From positions 1-64,000 of the forward strand of contig NZ_LRVM01000007.1 in NCBI RefSeq assembly GCF_001571775.1: a DNA stretch of 64,000 bases, in the 5' to 3' direction. This stretch comes from Anaerotignum neopropionicum (GTDB lineage: Bacteria > Bacillota > Clostridia > Lachnospirales > Anaerotignaceae). Below, piece by piece: positions 51,825 to 60,302 of this stretch; the stretch's first letter is position 1, and each line of letters opens with the position of its first letter. A program made the translations under genes and the position numbers. The notes beneath the pieces are model-generated. The model was not told the DNA's origin. It worked only from the letters and a program-made list of their open reading frames with translations, and made no database searches.

Positions 51825-52754
51825 ATGCCGCTGATAAAAAAGGATTTTTTTGGTCTGAAGGACCTGTCTGCGGACGATATTCGATATATTCTGGGTACGG
51901 CAGAAACAATGAAATATATTTTAAGTCAGAAAAATAAAACCTCGCCACATTTAAGGGGAAAGTCGGTCATTATTTTATTTTATGAAACAAGCGCAAGAGC
52001 TAAACTTTCTTATGAATTGGCAGCAAGGCATTTAAGTGCCAGTGTTGTTGATATGACCAGCACCATTCAAAACAAGGAGTTTGACAGTCTGGTGGATATG
52101 GGGCAGCTGGTTGACCAGATGGGCGCGGATTTTATTATTTTGCGTCACCCCATAGCAGGAGCGCCTCAGCTTTTGGCAAGAACGGTGGGCGCATCGGTGA
52201 TTAATGCTGGGGATGGCTTTAACGAAAATCCGGGGCAATCCTTGCTGGATTTGATGACGATTCGAGAGCAAAAGGGTGGTTTTGAGGGCCTTCGGGTTGC
52301 GATCGTGGGAGATTTAATTCATAGCCGTGTTTCGAAAAGCAATATTTGGGCATTGACAAAGCTGGGGGCTGAGGTATGTGTTTCTGGGCCTGCAACATTA
52401 ATTTCTCCTGAAATAGAAAAGTTGGGTGTGAATGTATATTATGATGCAAGAGAAGCTGTGAATAATGCGGATGTAATTTTAACCACACGCATGCATAAGT
52501 ACAGTCAAAATACTGTGGTTTTGCCCTCCTTAGATGAATATAAAAGATTTTTTCGCATTGACGAAGCTTTATTGCGGTATGCCAAAAAGGATGCTATTGT
52601 GATGCATCCTGGGCCCATTCGCCGTGGAATTGAGATTTCATCCGGTGTGATTAACGGGCCGCAATGCATTGTCAATGATCAAATTGCCAACAGTGTTGCC
52701 GTTAGAATGGCAATTTACTATATTTTGACGCAAATTGGGGGTGCTTTTCAATGA
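51825..52754 (+). CDS. pyrB: PyrB-like aspartate carbamoyltransferase homologue with altered active site
   Basis: A 309-residue protein with the full ATCase fold. Family blocks remain: LRHPIAGAPQLLA (R107), VINAGDG, VGDLIHSRVSKSN (R168) and MHPGPIRRG (P264). However, the carbamoyl-phosphate loop STRTR is SARAK (56-60), so both Thr are Ala. The HPTQ motif is NPGQ (135-138), replacing the catalytic His by Asn. The TRVQ-type site is TRMH (R222, H224). The SVKKGE loop (S80/K84 in E. coli) reads TSTIQNKEF. Normal catalysis is doubtful. The frame is intact with AGGAGGG upstream, and it overlaps pyrC-like by 4 nt. Symbol given by homology only. Confidence 0.8.
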   Translation: MPLIKKDFFGLKDLSADDIRYILGTAETMKYILSQKNKTSPHLRGKSVIILFYETSARAKLSYELAARHLSASVVDMTSTIQNKEFDSLVDMGQLVDQMGADFIILRHPIAGAPQLLARTVGASVINAGDGFNENPGQSLLDLMTIREQKGGFEGLRVAIVGDLIHSRVSKSNIWALTKLGAEVCVSGPATLISPEIEKLGVNVYYDAREAVNNADVILTTRMHKYSQNTVVLPSLDEYKRFFRIDEALLRYAKKDAIVMHPGPIRRGIEISSGVINGPQCIVNDQIANSVAVRMAIYYILTQIGGAFQ

Positions 52755-54022
52755 AAACACTGATGAAAAATTGTCATGTGGTATCTCCGGGCTTTCAAGA
52801 AGATGAATTGTATGACATTTATGTGGTAGATGGCATGATTGAAGAAGTTGGCAAAAACTTAGAAAACGAAGCAACAAAAATTATGGATATTGGTGGGAAT
52901 ACAGTTTTACCTGGCTTGATTGATATGCACTGCAATATTTGTGATCCGGGTTTTGAATATTTAGAAGACATTGAAACTGTTTCCCGCAGTGCCGCAAGAG
53001 GCGGCTTTACCACCATTACCTGTGAGCCGAACACTGACCCTGTTATTGACAACAAAACCGTGGTGGAATATATCGTTTCAAAATCCAAAAGCCATGCATT
53101 GGTAAATATTTATCCCTATGGGAGCATGTCAGTGGGGTGCAAGGGAAAGGAAATGGCCGAAATCGGCGAGATGTTCGATGCCGGAATTGTTGGCGTTTCC
53201 GATGGAGATGAATTTACGGATGAGGCATCCTTTTTGCGCAATGTGATGTTGTATACAAAAATGTTTGATATGCCTGTCATTACCCATTGTGAGGACAGAG
53301 GGTTATCGGGCAATGGCGTAATGCACGAGGGATTTACTGCATCCTGCTTGGGTTTGGCTGGTATGCCACGGGAAGCAGAAGAAGTAATCGTTGCCAGAAA
53401 CATTATTTTAGCAGAAAATACAGGGGTAAAGCTTCATGTTGCCCATGTCAGCACAAAGGGCTCTGCCCAATTGATTCGTGAGGCGAAAAAAAGAGGTGCC
53501 AAAGTAACGGGGGAAACCTGCCCTCATTATTTCTTACTGACGGAAGAAGGGGTGGAAAATTACAACACCCTTGCGAAGATAAACCCTCCCCTGCGCACCA
53601 ATGAGGACGTGGAGGCAATTATAAATGGAATTGCCGATGGCAGCATTGATGTCATTGCATCTGGACACAGCCCTTCCAATGAGGGGGACAAAAACAAGGT
53701 ATTTACCAGTGCGGATTATGGCATTTCTTCCTTAGAAACAGCGTTTTCCTTAAGCTATACAGGCTTGGTAAAAACGGGGATTATCTCACTTTCCAAATTG
53801 GTTGAGCTAATGAGCACAAAACCCGCAGAAATATTAAAGCTGGAGAATAAGGGGTGCATTGCAAAGGGGAAGGATGCGGATTTTATTGTGGTGGATTTGC
53901 GGCAGAGTTACCATATTGATCCCAAGCATTTTGCATCCAAGGCGAAATTTTCGCCCTTTGCAGATTGGGAAGTGCAAGGCAGAGTGATTTATACCATGGT
54001 AGGCGGAAAACTAATCATGTGA
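52751..54022 (+). CDS. pyrC: PyrC-like dihydroorotase homologue lacking metal and catalytic residues
   Basis: A 423-residue amidohydrolase-fold protein of the class I dihydroorotase family. Retained features are GLIDMH (H60), THCED (H179), VAHVST (H232) and INPPLR. The metal motif HxHxR is HCNIC, so the second His is N62 and the Arg is C64. The catalytic Asp of the TDHAPH motif is G305 (SGHSPS), and the DDG loop is DGD (151-153). These losses resemble pseudo-dihydroorotases, which support a partner ATCase in some bacteria. Here the partner is itself altered. It overlaps pyrB-like (ATGA) and precedes smc by 22 nt. Symbol by homology only. Confidence 0.8.
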   Translation: MKTLMKNCHVVSPGFQEDELYDIYVVDGMIEEVGKNLENEATKIMDIGGNTVLPGLIDMHCNICDPGFEYLEDIETVSRSAARGGFTTITCEPNTDPVIDNKTVVEYIVSKSKSHALVNIYPYGSMSVGCKGKEMAEIGEMFDAGIVGVSDGDEFTDEASFLRNVMLYTKMFDMPVITHCEDRGLSGNGVMHEGFTASCLGLAGMPREAEEVIVARNIILAENTGVKLHVAHVSTKGSAQLIREAKKRGAKVTGETCPHYFLLTEEGVENYNTLAKINPPLRTNEDVEAIINGIADGSIDVIASGHSPSNEGDKNKVFTSADYGISSLETAFSLSYTGLVKTGIISLSKLVELMSTKPAEILKLENKGCIAKGKDADFIVVDLRQSYHIDPKHFASKAKFSPFADWEVQGRVIYTMVGGKLIM

Positions 54023-54044
54023 TAGAAATGAACGAGGTGCAGCG

Positions 54045-57000
54045 ATGTATTTAAAACGATTGGATTTGCAGGGCTTCAAGTCCTTTCCAGAAAAAGTCAA
54101 ATTAGAGTTCAACCAAGGTGTAACTGCGGTGGTTGGCCCAAATGGCAGCGGAAAAAGCAATGTATCCGATGCGGTTCGTTGGGTTTTGGGGGAACAACGG
54201 GCAAAAAGCCTCCGTGGGGATAAAATGGAGGACGTTATTTTTGCGGGAACAGAAAACAGAAAACCCTTAGGCTTTGCGGAGGTTTCTATTATCATAGACA
54301 ATCAGGATCAAAAGCTGCCCTTGGAATACACAGAGGTTCAAGTGACCAGACGGGTTTTTCGTTCGGGGGAAAGCGAGTATCGCATTAACGGGACAGCTTG
54401 CCGATTGAAGGATATTCAAGAGCTTTTTATGGATACGGGCGTTGGACGAGAGGGGTATTCCATTATCGGACAGGGCAGAATTGACGAAATTTTAAGTGCG
54501 AAGGGTGATGAACGGCGGCGGTTTTTTGAAGAAGCCGCAGGAATTGTTAAGTACAAAACCCGTCGAAATGAGGCTGCAAGCAAATTGGAGAAGGAGCAAC
54601 AGAACTTGCTTCGTGTGGACGATATTATTAGCGAACTGGAGGTACAGCTTGAACCTTTGGAAATGCAAAGCGAAAAAGCAAAACGCTATTTGGCGTTTAA
54701 GGAAGAATTAAAGCAGGCCGAGATTGTGGCATTTTGTAAGGATTTAGACCGTATGGAGGAAGACCTTGCAAAGCTCCTTGAAACGAAGGCTTTCGCCGAA
54801 AATGAACTGAAAAATCACCTTGCCCAGGAAGAAAACAGCAAAGAAGCAACTCAACAGCTGAAGCGCAAGGTGGAAGAATTGGATGGGCTTTTACAACAGC
54901 ATAATCAAGAATTAACAGAGCTTCGCACGAAAAAGGAGCAGACAGAGGGTGAAATCCGTCTGACGGAGGAGCAGAAGCAAAATGAAGTGGCAAATCAGGA
55001 AAGAATCCAACTTGAAATTATCCAAAAACAGGAGCAAAAGGCAGAAAATGAAAAGCAGTTGGAGCTTTGTAACAGCCGAATTACAGGCCTGGGCATTGAT
55101 ATGGAGCATCAACAGGATAAGCTTTCCAAGCTGGAGCAGGCGTATGCTTCCTTAAATACTTCTTTGCATCGAGATGAAACACAGGCGGAAAATTTTAAAG
55201 ATGAAATTTTTCAGCAAATTAAAATCGGAACAGAGGCAAAGGGTGAGATTGCTAAGCGTGATGCCTTGAGAGAGCAGTTTTCAAGCCGTATGGAGCAATT
55301 ACAAACAGAAAAAAGCCATTTGGAAAGCAGACTGCATCAACTGGATATACATATACAGGTTTTGGCGAAGCAGGAAAAAGAAATGAAAGAAAACATCTCT
55401 TTTATGGAGCAAGAGCTTCTGGCTTTGGAGCAAGACAAAATTGAAGCCCAAAAAGAAAGGGATGTCGCCCAGGTAAATTTGGCAAAAGAGGAAAGAAGCC
55501 TTTCTGAAATTCAATCCAGATTATCTATTTTAAGGGAAATGGAAAAGGAAAACGAGGGCTTTTTTCACAGCGTAAAGAGCCTTTTAAATTTACCCAATAA
55601 GGAACAGCGGGGCATTTGTGGTGCCATTGGTCAATTATTAAAGGTGGATGAGGCCTATGAGGCGGCAATTGAAGCGGCTTTGGGTGCAGCATTGCAAAAT
55701 GTTGTTACCAAAACTGAGGATGATGCCAGACGAGCAATTGACTATTTAAAAGCAAATAATTTGGGCAGAGCAACCTTTTTGCCCATTTCAGCCATTAAAG
55801 GACGTGCTTTTGAGGGACGGCCGTCTATTTTGGATGAGGTGGGTGTTTTTGGAACAGCCCATGAATTGGTTGGCTTTGATGAAATGTATCGGCAAATCGT
55901 TGAAAATTTATTAGGACGAACCATTATTGTAGAGAATTTGGAGCAAGCCGTTATTTTGGCAAAAAAATATAAGCATCAGTATAAGATGGTTACCCTGGAT
56001 GGAGATATTTTAAATCCCGGCGGAGCCATGACAGGTGGTTCCAAGCAGAAAAAGGCGTCCCATATTTTTAGCCGTGGCAGAGAAATTCGTTTGTTGCAGG
56101 AAAAAATGGAGAGCACAGGGGAAATTGTGGAAAGCTTCCGTAAAAAGTTTGCCCTTTCTCAAGAGGATATGGGAGAAATTGAGGAGGAAATCGTCGAAAA
56201 AAGGCTGGAATTGCAAAAGCTGACCGTAACACTGAGTAACAGTCAGGGCGATAAGGAAAAAACAAATTATGATTCCATAGAAAATAATGATAGATTAAAG
56301 CTGATCCTTTTGGAGGAGAGCCAGCTGCAAGAGCAGCTTTTACGGGCAGAGAAGGACATTCAGAAAAACAAGGAAATGCTGCAGCTTTCTCAAAGTAAAA
56401 TGGAAGAAGTTAACGCGGAGCTTTTGAAGTATCAAGATAGCTTAAGTGATGACAAGGGAAAACGAGACACGCTGATGGAGGAAATTACAAGCCTTAGAAT
56501 CGGTATCTCCAACGGTGGTCAAAATATTTCCAACATTGAAGAAACCATTTTACGCTTAAACAAAGAAAATCAAACACTTCTTAAGCAAATAGAATCGGAT
56601 GAAGAGAAAATCACATTCTTTTTGCATAGTGGCGAAGAAAAGGAAAAACAGAAAACAGCCCTGCAACTTGAAGCTTTTACGTTAGATCAGAGGGTAGGTG
56701 CCTTACAGGAGGCATTGGAGAAAACAGCGCAGGAAAAGACTGGAATTGCCCAAGAAGCCAATGAAATGGAACAAAAGGCAGTGGAGGAACGAGAGTCCGC
56801 AAGGCAGATGGAGAATGAGCTGTTCCGCCTTGAAACAAAAAGAGAAAAGATAGAGGAAGAAAAAATACGCATTACTACCCAAATGTGGGAAGAATATGAG
56901 ATGACCTATCGCATGGCTAAGGAGTATGCTGAAAACAGGAAGAATGCTGTGAGTCGTTTGGTGAAGGAAATTCGTGGGGATATTCGCACGTTGGGCGATG

Positions 57001-57605
57001 TAAATGTGGGTGCCATTGAGCAGTATAAAGAGGTAAAAGAAAGATATGCCTTCTTAACCCAGCAAAGAGCCGATATTTTGGAGGCGGAAGAAAAACTTCG
57101 TGGCATAATTGAGGAGCTTTCAGTTTTAATGGAAAAGCAGTTTCGGGAGCAATTTCAATTGATTTCAGAAAACTTTAGCCGCGTATTTCAAGAGATGTTT
57201 GGTGGGGGCAAGGCATATTTAAAATTAATTGATACCCAGCGTGTGCTGGAATCTCACATTGAGATTGTTGCCCAGCCTCCCGGTAAAAATTTGCAGAACA
57301 TGCAGCTGTTATCCGGCGGGGAAAGAGCGTTAACAGCAATTGCAATTTTATTCTCCATTTTGCAGCTAAAGCCATCACCATTTTGTATTTTAGATGAGAT
57401 TGAGGCAGCATTGGATGATGCCAATGTAAGCAGATACGCTCAGTATTTAAAGAAATTTGCAAAAGATACCCAGTTTATTGTAATAACCCACAGAAAAGGG
57501 ACAATGGAGTATGCCGATGTTTTATATGGTGTGACCATGCAGGAAAAAGGTATTTCCAAATTAATTTCAGTGGACTTTTCAGAACAGGAAAAGGATGCGA
57601 TGTAA
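54045..57605 (+). CDS. smc: chromosome condensation ATPase SMC
   Basis: A 1186-residue SMC protein. The N-terminal ATPase half has Walker A GPNGSGKSN (about 32-40) and the SMC Q-loop. Coiled-coil arms span about 170-500 and 680-1010. The hinge (about 515-670) contains GAIGQLLKVDEAYEAAIEAA. The C-terminal half has the signature LLSGGERALTAIAILF and Walker B FCILDEIEAALDDAN. It compacts and segregates the chromosome with ScpA and ScpB (not in the window). It is followed by ftsY, the usual smc-ftsY pair. rnc, often upstream, is not here. Confidence 0.98.
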   Translation: MYLKRLDLQGFKSFPEKVKLEFNQGVTAVVGPNGSGKSNVSDAVRWVLGEQRAKSLRGDKMEDVIFAGTENRKPLGFAEVSIIIDNQDQKLPLEYTEVQVTRRVFRSGESEYRINGTACRLKDIQELFMDTGVGREGYSIIGQGRIDEILSAKGDERRRFFEEAAGIVKYKTRRNEAASKLEKEQQNLLRVDDIISELEVQLEPLEMQSEKAKRYLAFKEELKQAEIVAFCKDLDRMEEDLAKLLETKAFAENELKNHLAQEENSKEATQQLKRKVEELDGLLQQHNQELTELRTKKEQTEGEIRLTEEQKQNEVANQERIQLEIIQKQEQKAENEKQLELCNSRITGLGIDMEHQQDKLSKLEQAYASLNTSLHRDETQAENFKDEIFQQIKIGTEAKGEIAKRDALREQFSSRMEQLQTEKSHLESRLHQLDIHIQVLAKQEKEMKENISFMEQELLALEQDKIEAQKERDVAQVNLAKEERSLSEIQSRLSILREMEKENEGFFHSVKSLLNLPNKEQRGICGAIGQLLKVDEAYEAAIEAALGAALQNVVTKTEDDARRAIDYLKANNLGRATFLPISAIKGRAFEGRPSILDEVGVFGTAHELVGFDEMYRQIVENLLGRTIIVENLEQAVILAKKYKHQYKMVTLDGDILNPGGAMTGGSKQKKASHIFSRGREIRLLQEKMESTGEIVESFRKKFALSQEDMGEIEEEIVEKRLELQKLTVTLSNSQGDKEKTNYDSIENNDRLKLILLEESQLQEQLLRAEKDIQKNKEMLQLSQSKMEEVNAELLKYQDSLSDDKGKRDTLMEEITSLRIGISNGGQNISNIEETILRLNKENQTLLKQIESDEEKITFFLHSGEEKEKQKTALQLEAFTLDQRVGALQEALEKTAQEKTGIAQEANEMEQKAVEERESARQMENELFRLETKREKIEEEKIRITTQMWEEYEMTYRMAKEYAENRKNAVSRLVKEIRGDIRTLGDVNVGAIEQYKEVKERYAFLTQQRADILEAEEKLRGIIEELSVLMEKQFREQFQLISENFSRVFQEMFGGGKAYLKLIDTQRVLESHIEIVAQPPGKNLQNMQLLSGGERALTAIAILFSILQLKPSPFCILDEIEAALDDANVSRYAQYLKKFAKDTQFIVITHRKGTMEYADVLYGVTMQEKGISKLISVDFSEQEKDAM

Positions 57606-57667
57606 CATAAAAGCTATGATTTAAATTTGATTTTCTTTATGGAATACGGATATTGAGGTGAAAACGA

Positions 57668-59188
57668 ATGGGATTGTTTGATTTTTTGAAGAAAAAAACA
57701 CAAGAAGAACCTTTGGTAGAAAAAAACAAAGAGGGTATTTTTGAGCTGGACGATATTGAGGTGGAAACACCCCAAGGCGAAACGACGGATTTTGTTTTGG
57801 AAGTGGAAGAAGGCGACGACAAAATATCTGGTGTGAATCAAGCGGTGGGGAAAGCTATGGGAGCCGAGGACGTTCACATTTTTCGGGCGAATAAGGATAC
57901 CTTATACCAAGAAATAGAGCAAAAAGGAGCAAACATAGAAACTGAATCAGAAATTGAAATCATCCAAGAGGATGGAGAAGCCTTTGTGTCGGAAAACGAA
58001 CAAGAGGGCATTGCATTTATTGAGGCTGTGACTGATTTGGCATCGGAAATGCTTGAAAAGCCAAGGGGTGATGAGGAAATACTGATTACAACAGCTGAAG
58101 GTGACTGTTTTGTGGAAGAAACAAATGAGGAAGCGGAGGCCTTTGTGGAGGAGCTTGTCAATTTTGTGGAGGAGCAGCTGCAGGAGGGAAAAAACCAAAA
58201 AGCAGCAGAAGAAGTGCCAGAAGAAGTGCCAGAAGAAGTGCCTGTATCCCTGGAAGCGCAGACGGAAGAACCCAAAATGGGCTTTTTTGCAAAGTTGAAA
58301 GCCGGATTGGACAAAACTCGTAAAAATATTATGGGCGGTGTAGATGCGGTTTTAGGTGGTTTTACCCAAATTGATGAGGATTTGTTTGAGGAGCTGGAGG
58401 AAGCTCTGATTATGGCAGATATGGGTGTGCAGACCACCATGAGTATTGTGGAAAACTTGCGTAAGCGCGTCAAGCGTGAGCATGCAACAGACCCTTCGTT
58501 GATTAAAGGAATGCTTGCAGATGAAATTACGACAATTTTATCCGATGGCGTTCAAGAGGAAGAAAGCTTGCCAAATCCTTCCGTTATTCTTGTCATTGGT
58601 GTAAATGGTGTTGGTAAAACCACAACCATCGGGAAATTGGCGAGCCGTTATAAATCAGAGGGGCGCACCGTCTTACTGGCGGCGGCGGATACCTTTCGTG
58701 CGGCAGCCATAGATCAGCTTGAGGTTTGGGGACAGCGTTCGGGTATTGAGGTCATCAAGCAGGAGGAAAATTCTGACCCTGCGGCGGTAGTATTTGATGC
58801 GGTGCATGCGGCGAAAAACCAGAAATCAGACCTTTTGATTTGCGATACCGCAGGACGTTTGCATAACAAAAAAAATCTCATGGAGGAATTGCGTAAGATT
58901 GGGAAGGTGATTGAAAGAGAACATCCCAATGCTCATAAAGAGGTTTATTTGGTACTGGATGCTACAACGGGACAAAATGCGCTGCAACAGGCAAAGCTGT
59001 TTCAAGAGGTTGCCGATATTACGGGAATTATTCTAACAAAATTGGATGGTACGGCAAAAGGCGGCATTGTGGTGGCAATTAAAAGCGAATTGCAAATTCC
59101 TGTACGCTATATTGGTGTGGGGGAAAGCATCAACGATTTGCAGAAATTCGATGCAAGAGAGTTTGCCAAGGCGCTATTTGGAGAATAA
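57668..59188 (+). CDS. ftsY: signal recognition particle receptor FtsY
   Basis: A 506-residue SRP GTPase. A long, very acidic N-terminal A-domain (about 1-205) contains three tandem EVPE units from a 12-bp DNA repeat at 58208-58243. The N and G domains follow. G1 is GVNGVGKTTTIGKLA, DTFRAAAIDQLEVW is the insertion box, G3 is CDTAGR, G4 is TKLDGTAKGG, and the end is VGESINDLQKF. It docks SRP-bound ribosomes at the membrane. The extended acidic region is longer than in Bacillus FtsY. Confidence 0.97.
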   Translation: MGLFDFLKKKTQEEPLVEKNKEGIFELDDIEVETPQGETTDFVLEVEEGDDKISGVNQAVGKAMGAEDVHIFRANKDTLYQEIEQKGANIETESEIEIIQEDGEAFVSENEQEGIAFIEAVTDLASEMLEKPRGDEEILITTAEGDCFVEETNEEAEAFVEELVNFVEEQLQEGKNQKAAEEVPEEVPEEVPVSLEAQTEEPKMGFFAKLKAGLDKTRKNIMGGVDAVLGGFTQIDEDLFEELEEALIMADMGVQTTMSIVENLRKRVKREHATDPSLIKGMLADEITTILSDGVQEEESLPNPSVILVIGVNGVGKTTTIGKLASRYKSEGRTVLLAAADTFRAAAIDQLEVWGQRSGIEVIKQEENSDPAAVVFDAVHAAKNQKSDLLICDTAGRLHNKKNLMEELRKIGKVIEREHPNAHKEVYLVLDATTGQNALQQAKLFQEVADITGIILTKLDGTAKGGIVVAIKSELQIPVRYIGVGESINDLQKFDAREFAKALFGE

Positions 59189-59201
59189 GGAGAAATGAAG
59201 G

Positions 59202-59864
59202 ATGGAAAATCAGAAAATTGTGAATACACCCTATGGTAAGGAAATTGATGAGCACATGAAAAAGCAGTTTCCTGAGCGCAAGGAGCGCGTGTTTTATGAG
59301 CAAAACTCCGAATTTTTACAAATAGAAATTCACTTATTGGAGGCACCAACAAAAAAGGACTTCCATGTTTTGTATACGGTGGGCATGAGTGCACTGCCTA
59401 TGACCCTGCCGGAGGACTTATTACCCGAATATCAGGCTTTGGAGCGGGCAGAGATATTATTGCTCTTACCTGCGGAATGGAGCCTTTTTATGCCTGAGGA
59501 CGGGAAGGTGGATAATCGCTTATGGTGGCCTGTGAATTTGATGAAGTACCTGTCTTATTTTCCCCATGAGAATAAAACATGGCTTGCCTTTGGGCATACG
59601 CTTCCCAATTCTGAGGCTTATGAGCCATATGATGATAGCACAAAGCTTTGTGGCGTCATGCTTGGGGCATTGCAGGAAGAAATCAGCATTTTACGGGGAA
59701 AAGATGGAACGCAAATCAATTTATATCCCTTAATTCCCCTGTATAAAGAGGAAATTGAGGGGAAGCAAGAAGAGGGCACAGAAGCTTTAATTACCAGACT
59801 TTCGACATTAAATGGGTTTGGAATGATTGTTTTTCCGGATCGGCCCAATGTATGGGCAAAATAA
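59202..59864 (+). CDS. suppressor-of-fused (SUFU) domain protein
   Basis: A 220-residue protein of the bacterial SUFU-like family. Indicators are an IEIHLLEAPTKKDFHVLYTV segment, TVGMSALPMTLPEDL, AEILLLLPAEW, WWPVNLMKYLSYFPHENKTWL and the LYPLIPLYKEEIE motif. The bacterial function is not established; some relatives act as immunity proteins for polymorphic toxins, but no toxin gene is adjacent. It starts 13 nt after ftsY with AAGGAGAA upstream and ends at a strong terminator, so it is co-transcribed with smc-ftsY. Confidence 0.85.
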   Translation: MENQKIVNTPYGKEIDEHMKKQFPERKERVFYEQNSEFLQIEIHLLEAPTKKDFHVLYTVGMSALPMTLPEDLLPEYQALERAEILLLLPAEWSLFMPEDGKVDNRLWWPVNLMKYLSYFPHENKTWLAFGHTLPNSEAYEPYDDSTKLCGVMLGALQEEISILRGKDGTQINLYPLIPLYKEEIEGKQEEGTEALITRLSTLNGFGMIVFPDRPNVWAK

Positions 59865-59875
59865 AGACTCTCAAA

Positions 59876-59914
59876 AATAGGCGTCGATGCTTTTAGTGCT
59901 TCGACGCCTATTGT
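59876..59914. terminator. bidirectional terminator between the SUFU and cupin genes
   Basis: AATAGGCGTCGATGC pairs with GCTTCGACGCCTATT around a TTTTAGT loop. It sits between convergent genes and could serve both strands. Confidence 0.85.
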
Positions 59915-59919
59915 ATGCT

Positions 59920-60270
59920 TTATTTTGCCTCTTCGTTGATGATCAAAGCAATCATTTCCATATCTTCATCAGTATTATTTTCGATGGAGTGATATTGGCC
60001 AACCTCAATGAGACAGACATCTCCGGGGTGCACAGCTATTTTTGAGCCATCGTTGTCAATGAAGGTTCCTTCTCCCTTGATAATTGCATAAGGCTCTGTG
60101 TTTCCAACGTGCTGATGCCAGCCGATACTGCTATGAGGCTTTACGATAACACGGGCGTACATAGTGGCATGACCCAATAATTCTTCTTTTTCCAAGAAGT
60201 GATGAATTTCAACGGTGCCTTTTCCATCTCTTAAACCTTCTACTGTTACAACTCTTTCTTTTCTTACCAT
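59920..60270 (-). CDS. cupin domain protein
   Basis: A 116-residue single-domain cupin. Cupin motif 1 is GWHQHVGNTEPYAIIKGEG with metal ligands in HQH and E, and motif 2 is HPGDVCLIEVGQYHSI with the fourth His. Small cupins of this sort are metal-binding enzymes or sensors of unknown substrate. GAAAGGAG precedes the ATG. It is the second gene of a two-gene minus-strand unit with a radical SAM protein transcribed from further right (33 nt gap). Confidence 0.88.
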   Translation of the reverse strand: MVRKERVVTVEGLRDGKGTVEIHHFLEKEELLGHATMYARVIVKPHSSIGWHQHVGNTEPYAIIKGEGTFIDNDGSKIAVHPGDVCLIEVGQYHSIENNTDEDMEMIALIINEEAK

Positions 60271-60302
60271 AATGATTGATTCTCCTTTCGTTTATGAAGC
60301 TG

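Noticed and set aside
57874-58473. 199-residue minus-strand open frame inside ftsY
   Set aside because: It is a shadow of the acidic, low-complexity ftsY region, Ser-rich by composition only.
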